From: Corbicula japonica
Lineage: Eukaryota; Mollusca; Bivalvia; Venerida; Cyrenidae
DNA: 64,000 bases
Reading direction: 5' to 3'
Assembly (NCBI GenBank): GCA_038501625.1
Contig: JAZAYU010000015.1
Location: forward strand, 6,036,991 to 6,100,990
Positions 11,031-20,979 of this stretch are shown piece after piece. The notes below the pieces were generated by a model. That model was not told the DNA's origin. It worked only from the letters and a program-made list of their open reading frames with translations, and did no database searches. The translations under genes and the position numbers were made by a program. Position 1 is the first letter of the stretch; each line of letters begins with the position of its first letter.

Positions 11031-13450
11031 CTCTAGACGTACCCTACCTTTCCTCCTCTAGCCGTACCCTGTCTTCCCTCCTCTAGCCGTACCCTACCCT
11101 CCCTCCTCTCGCTATACCCTACATTCCATCCTATCGCCGTACCCTACCTTCCCTCCTCTCGTCATACCCTACCTTCCCTCCTCTCGCTATACCCTACCTT
11201 CCCTCCTCTCGCCGTACCCTACCTTCCCTCTTCTCGCCATACCCTACCTTCCCTCCTCTCGCTTTAGCCTACCTTGCCTCCGCTCGTCATATTCTACCTT
11301 CAGTCCTCTCGCCGTTCCCTACCTTCCCTCCTCTCGCCATACCCTACCTTCCCACCTCTCGCTATACCCTACCTTCCCTCCTCTCGCTATACTCTACCTT
11401 GCCTCCGCTCGCCATACCCTACCTTGCCTCCTCTCGCTATACCCTACCTTCCCTTCTCTCGCCATACCCTATTTCCCTCCTCTCGCTATACCCTACCTTG
11501 CCTCCGCTCGTCATACCCTACCTTCCCTCCTCTCGTCATACCCTACCTTCCCTCCTCTCGCTATACCCTACCTTCCCTCCTCTCGCCGTACCCTACCTTC
11601 CCTCCTCTCGTCAAACCCTACCTTCCCTACTCTCGTCATACCATACCTTCCCTCCTATCGCCGAACCCTACCTTCCCTCCTCTCGCTATACCCTACCTTC
11701 CCTCCTCTCGCCGTACCTAACCTTCCCTCCTCTCGTCATACCCTACCGTCCCTCCTCTCGCTATACCCTACCTTCCCTCCTCTCGCCGTACCTTCATTTC
11801 CCTCCTCTCGCTATACCCTACCTTTCCTCTTCTCACCGTACCCTTCCTTCCCTTCTCTCGCTATACCCTACCATCCTCTCGCCTTACCCTACCTTGCCTC
11901 CTCTCGTCATACCCTACCTTCCCTCCTCTCGCCTTACCCTACCTTCCCTCCTCTCGCTCTACCCTACCTTCCCTCCTCTTGCCGAACCCTAACTTCCCTC
12001 CTCTAGTCATACACTACCTTCCCTCCTCTCGCCATACCCTAACTTCCCTCCTCTCGCCGTACCATACCTTCCCTCCTCTCGTCATACCATACCTTCCCTC
12101 CTCTCGTCATACCCTACACTCCCTCCTCTCGCTATACCCTACCTTCCCTCGTCTTGCCGTACCCTACCTTCCCACCTCTCGCCGAACCCTACCTTCCGTC
12201 CTCTCGCCGTACCCTACCTTCCCTCCTCTCGTCTTACCCTACCTTCCCTCCTCTCGCTATACCCTACCTCCCTCCTCTCGCCGTACCTAACCTTCCCTCC
12301 TCTCGTCATACCTTACCGTCCCTCCTCTCGCTATACCATACCTTCCCTCCTCTCGCCGTACCTTCATTTCCATCCTCTCGCTATACCCTACCTTCCATCC
12401 TCTCGCCTTACCCTACCTTGCCTCCTCTCGTCATACCCTACCTTCCCTCCTCTCGTTCTACCCTACATTCCCTCCTCTTGCCGAACCCTACCTTCCCTCC
12501 TCTAGTCATACCCTACCTTCCCTCCTCTCGCCATACCCTACCTTCCCTCCTCTCGTCATACCATACCTTCCCTCCTCTCGTCATACCCTACACTGCCTCC
12601 TCTCGCTATACCCTACCTTCCCTCCTCTTGCCGTACCCTACCTTCCCACCTCTCGCCGTACCATACCTTCCCTCCTCTCGCCGTTCCCTACCTTCCCTCC
12701 TCTCGCCGTACCCTACCTTCCCTCCTCTCGCCATTCCCTACCTTCCCTCCTCTCGCCGTACCCTACCTTCCCTCCTCTAGCTATATCCTTCCTTCCCTCC
12801 TCTCGCCGTACCCTACCTTCACTCCTCTCGCCGTACCCTACCTTCCCTCCTCTCGCCGTACCCTACCTTCAGTCCTCTCGCCGTACCCTACCTTCCCTCC
12901 TCTCGCTATACCCTACCTTCCCTCCTCTTGCCGTACCCTACCTTCCCTCCTCTCGCCGTACCCTATCTTCCCTCCTCTCGTCGTACCCTCCCTTCCCTCC
13001 TCTCGCCGTACACTACCTTCAGTCCACTCGTCGTTCCCTACCGTCCCTCCTCTCGCTATACGCTACCATCCCTCCTCTCGCCGTACCATAACTTGCCTCC
13101 TCTCGCCATACCCTACCTTGCCTCCTCTCGTTATACCCTACCTTCCCTCCTCTCGCCGTACCATAACTTGCCTCCTCTCGCCATACCCTACCTTGCCTCC
13201 TCTCGCAAAACCCTACCTTCCCTTCTCACGATATACACTACCTTGCCTCAACTCGCCATACTCAACCTTGCCTTGACTCATTTCGCCGTTCCTTACCTTC
13301 CTTCCTCTCGACAAACCCTACCCTCCTCTCGTATACCTTATCTCGCCATACCCTACCTTGCCTTCTCTCGTCATATCATACCTTGCCCCCTCTCGTTATA
13401 CCCTACCTTGCCTCTTCTCGCCATACCCTGCCTTACCACGTATCGCTATA
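11031..13450. repeat. 25-bp pyrimidine-strand minisatellite
   Basis: Nearly one hundred copies of a 25-bp unit: CCCTACCTTCCCTCCTCTCG followed by CCGTA, CTATA, TCATA or CCATA. Because 25 is not a multiple of three, all three plus frames show the same 25-residue peptide period (75 bp), the signature of translated satellite. The plus strand is strongly C/T. The array becomes irregular after about 13200 and ends near 13450. Confidence 0.93.
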
Positions 13451-13554
13451 TCGTACGTGGATGAATTGATGAAATGAAAACAAAGATATTTAAACAAATT
13501 AAAAATTACCGCGAACTCAACTTGTCTCTGGACTGCTTATTGTCGCCGGTCTGT

Positions 13555-14635
13555 GACCAGCGGCGTATGATCCCCGGTCCATGACCAGCGGCGTATTATC
13601 CCCGGTCCATGACCAGCGGCGTATGATTCCCGGTCCATGACCAGCGGTGTATGATTCCCGGTCCATGACCAGCGGCGTATTATCCCCGGTCCATGACCAG
13701 CGGCGTATTATCCCCGGTCCATGACCAGCGGCGTATTATCCCCGGTCCATGACCAGCGGCGTATGATCCTCGGTTCATGACCAGCGGCGTATGATCCCCG
13801 GTCCATGACCAGCGGTGTATGATTCCCGGTCCATGACCAGCGGCGTATTAGCGGCGTATGATCCCCGGTCCATGACCAGCGGCGTATGATCCCCGGTCCA
13901 TGACCAGCGGCGTATGATTCCCGTTCCATGACCAGCGGCGTATGATTCCCGGTCCATGACCAGCGGCGAATGATCCCCGGTCCATGACCAGCGGCGTATT
14001 ATCCCCGGTCCATGACCAGCGGCGTATGATCTCCAGTCCATGACCAGCGGCGTATGATGCCCGGTCCATGACCAGCGGCGTATGATCTCCAGTCCATGAC
14101 CAGCGGCGTATGATCTCTAGTCCATGACCAGCGGCGTATGGTCCCAGGTCCATGACCAGCGGCGTATGATCTCCAGTTCATGACCAGCGGCGTATGATCT
14201 CCGGCCTATGGCCAGCAAAGTATGATACCAGGTCAAAGACAAGCTGTGTATGATTCCCAGTCCATGACCAGCGGCGTATGATTCCCGGTCCATGACCAGC
14301 GGCGTATGATTCCCGGTCCATGACCAGCGGCGTATGATCCCCGGTCCATGACCAGCGGCGTATGATCCCCGGTCCATGACCAGCGGCGTATGATCCCCGG
14401 TCCATGACCAGCGGCGTATGATCCCCGGTCCATGACCAGCGGCGTATGATCCCCGGTCCATGACCAGCGGCGTATTATCCCCGGTCCATGACCAGCGGCG
14501 TATGATCCCCGGTCCATGACCTGCGGCGTATGATCCCCGGTCCATGACCAGCGGCGTATGATCCCCGGTCCATGACCAGAGGCGTATGATCCCCGGTCCA
14601 TGACCAGCGGCGTATGATCCCCGGTTTATCTAAAG
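13555..14635. repeat. 28-bp minisatellite
   Basis: About 38 copies of GATCCCCGGTCCATGACCAG plus CGGCGTAT (28 bp). Common variants are gatt, tatt, gatctcc and aggt forms. A short 'tagcggcgtatg' join at about 13848 breaks the phase. The minus-strand open frames with a 28-residue repeat are translation of the array in three phases, not genes. Confidence 0.93.
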
Positions 14636-15010
14636 CGTGTGATCATCGGTGCATGACAGGCTGCGTATGATTCCCGGTCAATGACCTACGGCTTTGATCC
14701 CCGGTTTATCACCAGCGTATGATCACCGGTGCATGACAGGCTGCGTATGATCCCCGGTCCATGACCTACGGCTATGATCCCCGGTTTATCACCAGCGTAT
14801 GATCACCGGTGCATGACAGGCTGCGTATGATCCCCGGTCCATGACCTTCGGCTATGATCTCCGGTTTATCACCAGCGTATGATCCCAGATGCACGACAGG
14901 CTGCGTATGATACCCGGTCCATGACCTTCGGCTATGATCCTCGATTTATCACCAGCGTATGATCACCGGTGCATGACAGGCTGCGTATGATCCCTGGTCC
15001 ATGAAAAGGC
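14636..15010. repeat. 80-bp higher-order derivative of the 28-bp repeat
   Basis: Here three diverged 28-bp-type units are locked into an 80-bp repeat that starts GATCACCGGTGCATGACAGG and ends TTTATCACCAGCGTAT. Starts of successive copies at 14721 and 14801 show the exact 80-bp period. This is the edge of the satellite hub. Confidence 0.85.
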
Positions 15011-15827
15011 TGAAAGTGAAATTTATTGAAATTAAATTAATTAATGTTATAGAATAAAAACTTTGACGAAATCTCCAAGTGAAAAAGAGGCATAAACTGA
15101 AAAATATCTATGTCTTGGTGCTAATGATGCAGATTATGATGGTGAATGTTTATATTTCAAGTTTGTAATTGAAATATGTATTAGTTTTAAAGTTATGGAC
15201 CAAGTGCGTATAAATTAAAACAAAATCTAAGTGGATAAGTGGAAAAGGGCATAATTTTAAAATAATTTTAGCAGATTCACGGGTCTTCATGGTTTATATT
15301 GATGATGATTTGATGTTGAATGGATATTTAAAAAACCGGGGCAGTTTTTGTGTGGGGCTGATTGGGCGGGGTTGGGGGAGAGAAGCAGGTAGTTAGTCGT
15401 TGTTGTATTTCAGGATATACGGATCGCTCGTGTTTATTGATGAACGTAAAAAAAATTAGATTATCCCAATTTATAAAAAAGGATATATATTTACACTGCA
15501 ACTTCGTCCTCTTCGATGAAGTCTTATTCATCTAACGAATCATAATTTCTGATGGAAAACCGTGTGACGTAATAATTTGAAAGGCGTGGCTATAGTAGAA
15601 ACGTTCACAATTTATTGGACGTTGCACAATATTTTACGTGTGACGTCGCCGAGCAAAAAAAGCGTGCCGTCAATCACTGTGTTGTCAATGTTGCTGTTCT
15701 AACAGCCATTTGAAAAGCCGTAATATCAAAAATTCTTCTAATAACTTCTGTATTAAAGAGAGTCTTAATGTGTGTAACTATAAGGATTGAATCGATATTT
15801 GATGGTTTTCATTTGGGCGTGAAAAAA
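15011..15827. other. AT-rich intergenic DNA
   Basis: No gene supported. The 15328-15531 minus-strand frame is short and unlike any protein I know. Near 15640 there is a TGACGTC palindrome (CRE-like) without associated gene evidence. Confidence 0.35.
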
Positions 15828-15889
15828 GTTGGATTGTTTAAAGTACGCGTGAAGCCCCCTCGGGCTTCACACACTTTAAACAATCCAAC
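15828..15889. repeat. 62-bp hairpin
   Basis: The left arm GTTGGATTGTTTAAAGT is matched by ACTTTAAACAATCCAAC on the right. Inside, GTGAAGCCC pairs with GGGCTTCAC around a tiny CCT centre. Pairing is near-complete. It could be the core of a small palindromic MITE; no flanking duplication was identified. Confidence 0.8.
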
Positions 15890-16714
15890 TGTTTTCCATA
15901 CCCTAAGGAAAAATCAAAGCGCTGAAAGACTGGCGCGCTGGTTGAATCGAACGTGCCCTGCACAGATATCATTACTGTAAACATATGAAACCATGTGTGA
16001 TTTTTTCGTTAAACTTTGTGACAGTTACTATCATCAACATTAGCAAATAATTCTATATATTCAGGGATTTCAATAGATGCAGGTACTTGTATTTTGATGC
16101 AAGGAAATTAGGTTTTCCACTTTTTTTTTCACCTGAATCTTAGGTGGGGGTCTTTTTGGTGCAGAAGCGTATGATTAGTGGTTAAATTTTGCTGGAATAA
16201 CGATGATCAGGCTCCGCCACAACTGAGTATTGTCAACAATAAAATGCACAAGGCTCACGTACCTTAAGAGACTGAAACAGTTACAATCTTAATTTTTACG
16301 TCGGTCGCAACAATGCATTAACAAAAATATTCGCAAACTTACTAACGGTCTCCCCAGGATTTTTGGAATGGTTGTCGCTGGACTGTTCGTGGATTTAAGC
16401 TCGCGAAACATTATTTTTTAACTATCATTATATACAATTTTATATTTGTACCAAAGTTTACTGCAAAAACTGTATATAGTACATAGATGTTTTTTTTTAT
16501 CTCTTTAGAGCCAAGAAAGGTACAAAGTTAAAAAACATAAATAATGTGAAACAATGTGTAAACAGTTTGTCAACATGTGTTTTATTAACATAAACTGATC
16601 TGATCTCATCAAGTTACAATGTCAACTATAAACTCTGTATAGTTAGTTTTTCACCTTCATTGTCCAAGATATCTCACACATATCAAACTCAGTGTTTCAT
16701 TACAACTGACAGAA
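15890..16714. other. AT-rich intergenic DNA
   Basis: No coding or structural RNA signal that I can support. Confidence 0.35.
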
Positions 16715-16904
16715 TTAGGATTAAACTTTCAGAAGCCTTTTTTTCTTCGGCCCAAGTGCTGACTGCCTTATTATAATCAAACTTAAGTATATCAATACCT
16801 TCCATGGATATCATTAACAATGAATTTAATGTTGAATTGTTAAGCCTGTTTCCAAGTTTTTATTTCACTCTTGATAAGGTGGAAAAACCCCACTCACAAT
16901 CTGA
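16715..16904 (-). pseudogene. hAT-family dimerisation region (C-terminal transposase remnant)
   Basis: Translated on the minus strand from 16904 this gives SDCEWGFSTLSRVK, a stop (16860-16862), KLGNRLNNSTLNSLLMIS, then a FDYNKAVSTWAEEKKASE segment. The order (a C/S-E-x-x-FS motif, a charged N-R-L stretch, LLMIS, then FD...A...W) matches the C-terminal hAT dimerisation region in ZNF862/KIAA1586-like domesticated and transposon proteins (family knowledge). The in-frame stop and the missing catalytic core upstream show it is dead. Confidence 0.6.
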
Positions 16905-17173
16905 AATTAAATTAATTTACGATACCAGTAAACATATAGACAGCTTCACATATATAAAAATAATATCATAATAGGTATTCAGTTAACACAAGCAGGTATA
17001 ATAAATTATGTAGTGCACCCCTAGAACCTGGTTTAAACCCCTAGAAGCAAATTATTTTGCTACTGACTGTTCCAAGGAGCTAACCCATACGGTTCCCCTT
17101 TTTTGTTAAACAATCAACAAACAAATCATTTATTTTCCTCTCTTCTTTTTGCTGCAGGGGAGGCTGTGTTTTA

Positions 17174-17219
17174 TGAGTGTGGCGATTCCTGATATGCATA
17201 TTTCCCTTTTTATATATAG
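17174..17219 (+). repeat. dispersed repeat containing GATTCCTGATATGCATATTT
   Basis: This stretch (GAGTGTGGCGATTCC, then TGATATGCATATTT) recurs at about 41473-41512 and 41563-41602, and in the mirrored positions of arm 2. Three separate contexts mean it is a mobile or dispersed sequence; its parent element was not identified. Confidence 0.55.
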
Positions 17220-17257
17220 TAGCATGAAATTGAGTTATTTTATTTATTTAATGCAAG

Positions 17258-17680
17258 TCACAAGATTAAGTAAATATATATAAAAAAACCATTGCCAACT
17301 TCTTGCAACCAGGTATAGACTTTCTTCCACTTAGGATCGACACCTGACTGGATCGAACTGGCTGTTCGAGGTAGCCGACGTTGATTCAGTGTCTCGGCAT
17401 GTTGGGGTACCACGTCCGGCGTCGGAGTAATTTCACGACGTGAAGGGGTACTTGGCGTCGTCAGAGTCGCACTTGAAGGGCTATCCGGAATGATCTCGAT
17501 CTCATTTCTAGAATTTTGAAGTTCAGAATGCCCGATGGAGTTGGCATCAGCCTCACAAGGCCGGTTTCTCTTGAAATAAGATAGAATTGACGAGTCGTCG
17601 TTCTTTCGCGCATGCATACTTGAAAATGTGTCCGACGAAAATGAACTGATCGTTACGATGATAGCGCAGTAAAATGCCAC
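17258..17680 (-). pseudogene. N-terminal part of a hAT/ZNF862-like transposase
   Basis: A 140-codon open frame that includes SILSYFKRNRP, a Ser/Thr/Pro-rich linker (about 60-110), then DPKWKKVYTWLQEVGNG, which runs out into AT-rich DNA at the point where a TTF-type zinc finger would begin. It lies on the same strand as the hAT dimerisation remnant 0.35 kb downstream, with no RNase-H-like catalytic core between. Together they look like one element with a large internal deletion, or the first exon and last piece of a dead gene. The linker composition does not contradict coding. Family assignment rests on motif memory, so it is moderate. Confidence 0.5.
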
Positions 17681-18782
17681 AGAATGTATTTCTTTTGCAA
17701 TTTAAGTTCTAACTGCAACTTGCCAATAGATTTGTTTAAAACAAATCCATTATCGCACAATTATTTTCATACGTGTATACAGTATACTTTTAGAAGTGTT
17801 TGTCTTCTAATCACAGAACTAAGAATAACCAAATAATTACTCATAATCGCATCTCATTAAAATCATTGAACAGTATGTCAAAAACACTGGGTTCCGCTAT
17901 TACGTAATTGAGAATATCAAGAGTCAACAGAGCCAAAATACGATCAAACGACACCAACAGACTTGTGAATTCACCACGTGGAGAGGCGGAGTTATCCAGC
18001 TGATAGTAAAGAAATCGATTGTGATTGGTCAAATCGCCCATTGCTTAACCTTGAATGAGGTGTGTATTGAAAAGCGACCTGTGTTTACAATGCAAGAAAC
18101 AGAAAAGTATGGCATGTCGATTTTGAATAAACGGATGTCGGCGAATTTAACACTTGTTGGAAATAGATCAAAGCTTGTTAACGGTTGTCTGGGGAGAACA
18201 CTAGTACTGGGACCCGGCCCGGTCCTTGTTAGCCGAGCAAAATCTCGATCCACAACTACTCCAACCTAACCAAAATGGCAACCCACGCTATCGCCCGCTT
18301 GTCACGTGACTGATTTGTTTTAATCGTTCTTTTAATATCCTTTCATAGTTGTTCGAACAACAACATTAAATTGTTTTCTTGTTTTTATATGTAGCATTAT
18401 CTTTCAAAGTTCGCATTCCTTCTCGAAATATTTGTATTTTCTTAAAATGCACTACTTTTTATGCCACACAACTACGAAATCTTTCAGGCGTAACTAAACT
18501 TCTCATTCATATCCAGTTGCTTGTTCTCTGCCGTAGCTGGTCATGATTTCAAACTACATTTGTTCGATCGAATTTTGGACATGGATGCTCCAAAATTACA
18601 CGGAAACTTACTATCAATCGCTCAGAATTCGTGGAATGGTGTGCTGCATTGTGCTTCACACCTGTGCAGAACATTTCGGCCTGCTCTCGCGGTGATCACT
18701 TACTTGATACGCTCTCGTGGTCGCAATGATACACCCGAAGTTATGGACTGCGCGTCGCAGAGTTCACAGCATCGTTAGATAA
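17681..18782. other. intergenic DNA with a CpG-containing patch
   Basis: A region more GC-rich than its surroundings (about 18050-18310) includes the perfect palindrome GTCACGTGAC at 18301-18310, an extended E-box of the USF/MiT type, and could be a promoter for the minus-strand reading frame to the left. There is no transcript evidence. Open frames on both strands at 18021-18269 overlap and show no family resemblance. The 18521-18778 frame is also unrecognised. Confidence 0.3.
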
Positions 18783-18804
18783 GACTGGCGCATGCGCGCC
18801 AGTC
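18783..18804. repeat. 22-bp inverted repeat
   Basis: GACTGGCGC, four bases ATGC, then GCGCCAGTC: nine paired bases on each side. Isolated; meaning unknown. Confidence 0.7.
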
Positions 18805-20269
18805 AACAACAAATATTGATTCAATGCTTACACATGTACTTTATTTTAGAATGCGCGTATTTATAGTTTCTAATGAATAACAAACCATATGCAGCTTTGA
18901 AAACAAAACTCCAACCTGTGCATGGTATTGGTATTTCCGGATGGCCCCAATTAACACACTAAAAATGTTTTCCGTATTTATTATGTAACTAAGACAACGA
19001 ATCAATCAAGAAACATTGTTGAGATGTTTGTTTGATCGATGAACAGCTTCTTCGCCCTAAGCAATACATTCAATAGTTTGCCATGTATCAATCCATTGTT
19101 GTTTTTCTATAAAGACCAATTTTATATGGTTATTTGTTACAAGTACAGTGATGAACATGTATATGTTACTTATTATGAAATTATTAGTCCATCTCGTTTT
19201 TATTTTATATGCCGTAAATGTTTTTAATGGTTTACTTGCGAAAAATAAAAAGAGATTTGTTCTGTTCAGGGACAAAATGCTCGCCTGAATGAGGGTGAAT
19301 ACAGATTTCAATATGACCTTAACTGATGATGAAAAAGTATTTTTACTTAACTCAAGCAATGAAAGTGAAATTGTCAGGTTCTTTACCATCCTAGTAAGAT
19401 ATTTTACTTACAAAACGAAATTTAAAGGCGACTCTCGTTCTATACTGACGATTCCTCATTTCAAAATCTATTTAAAACACAAAATCAGAAACCGAAAATA
19501 TATCCTATACTTAAACAAAATAAATACGCCGCTACAAATAAATTTCGCCAATATACTGTCCATTGTTGACGCAACCATATCATACTTGTAAAACAAATTA
19601 AGGTAAGACCTGTGTAATAGGCACTATTAAGAATCCAATATCTGATTATATTTTCATCAACTGCTTCATACCACTGACTTGTATGCAAAATTTTAATGAT
19701 TTTCACCGTGTAGTTTTTGAGATTTTTAGTTTTTTTTTATTTAAAAAAGTGAGAAAAAAACGTGAAAGTATCCAATTTCTTTAATCGGTGACAAAATTTT
19801 TTGTTATTGATAAATTCAACCCTAATTTTTTTACAGTTTATCCAAAATATGTTATATTTTACTAAACCAATAAAAGATATAATATATAAATACAGAATTT
19901 ATCTTAAAATGACATTTTTTGACCAAATAAATTTTAAAAATGCAATTTTTATATTTCACGAGACTAAATTAATGAAAATTGTGCAAAATCCTGATTGGTG
20001 CAATATACCAAACTTTACCATTTTTTAACTATATACCTTAAACAAAATTTAAACAAAATTTCAGAGAAGTTTACCGTCCAGTTTTAGAAATTTTCAAATT
20101 GATGACTTGAATAAACACTATTCTGATAGCGAAAACCCCTTTAATCTTGATTAATTTGCTTATTTTAGTTTAAATCATGAGAATTTTATATTCAATGACA
20201 GAATTACACAGGAAAAAAAGAAATATGCCAATTATTTAAGCTCTAGGCTTACAAAAAAAAATAGCTTCC
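18805..20269. other. AT-rich DNA with a possible LINE tail
   Basis: A 100-codon plus-strand frame at 19289-19591 (begins MRVNTDFNMTLTDDEK) vaguely resembles the C-terminal tails of some mollusc LINE proteins (a T-D-x-x-K then F-x-x-L pattern). The match is too weak to call. The rest is AT-rich and empty as far as I can see. Confidence 0.25.
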
Positions 20270-20345
20270 AGTGGGATTTGAACCCTGGTCCTCTTGCATG
20301 ATAGAAATCTATGCTAATTTACTACTATAGTTACCTCCCTTGGAT
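20270..20345 (-). other. tRNA-like relic with a box B match
   Basis: On the minus strand GGTTCAAATCCCA fits the RNA polymerase III box B consensus (GGTTCRANTCC), and the T-arm context is tRNA-like (ATGCAAGAGGACCAGG before it). A box A equivalent is not recognisable. I read it as a decayed tRNA pseudogene or SINE head. Confidence 0.35.
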
Positions 20346-20892
20346 ACTCTTCTGGATATAGGTATTCATTACACAGGTCTTACCTTAAACTCTCATGTAA
20401 AACCATTTAATAAAAACAAACCATTAACATAGATTAAACTTTTAAAAACCATGCTGAAGGAATATTTTTTATTATTATTTTATGGTATACAAATGCAACC
20501 TTGATTATGTTATCATGTTATCTTGTCGTATAATTTGTGTAATTCTGTTATATCTTATGGAATAAATGGGTTCACCCTTTTTGGGGCCTGAAACGTAAAA
20601 AAATAATGCTCGCCTGACACGAACGGTCCAGCCAGGGCATTATCTTACTCTGGCTCGCCCATGGGCGGCTTGATCAACGGTAAGAATTTACTATGAACAC
20701 AGAGAAGAAACCCAAGTTAAGCCGTTTAAACTGAAGTTCGTGGTTCTCGCTTTCTCTATTGATTCTTTCATGGATGAAGGAAATCAGTGTGGGAATACCC
20801 CTTTTCAATCCTTTCAATAAAAAAAAACGTTACCGATGTCATGCAGTGATGGTTACGTATATCAGGGCTATCCGATCAACCTTTTTGGGGGT
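20346..20892. other. AT-rich DNA without a supported gene
   Basis: Contains an AATAAA near 20561 after a T-rich stretch, perhaps a LINE 3' tail. Nothing firm. Confidence 0.3.
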
Positions 20893-20979
20893 TGCCCGGC
20901 TAGCTCAGTTGGTTGCGTCGCCGGAATTGCCGGGCTAGGCGCTGTTGCCGTGACGGTGCGGGTTCGCTCCCAGAGGCAC
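20893..20979 (+). tRNA. tRNA-like sequence, likely a SINE head or pseudogene
   Basis: TAGCTCAGTTGG (20901-20912) is a perfect box A, and GGGTTCGCTCCCA (20960-20972) is close to box B. TGCC at 20893 can pair with GGCA at 20975, giving part of an acceptor stem. The middle is longer than in a standard 73-base tRNA, and the acceptor and T stems have mismatches. A functional tRNA is therefore unlikely; a tRNA-derived SINE head is the best reading. Confidence 0.45.

Noticed and set aside
8675..13464. Many plus-strand open frames rich in Leu, Pro, Ser and Arg
   Set aside because: They come from translating 20-25 bp satellites in all three frames; the peptide period equals the repeat period.
13708..14601. 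Minus-strand open frames with repeats such as SYAAGHGPGIIRRWSWTG
   Set aside because: A 28-bp satellite read in three phases gives a 28-residue period; no start context, no family.
13555..15010. CRISPR-like array (28-bp repeats)
   Set aside because: Units are directly adjacent with no spacers, and the genome is eukaryotic.
18021..18269. Overlapping open frames on both strands
   Set aside because: Neither has family resemblance or splice context; GC-richer DNA alone explains longer open frames.
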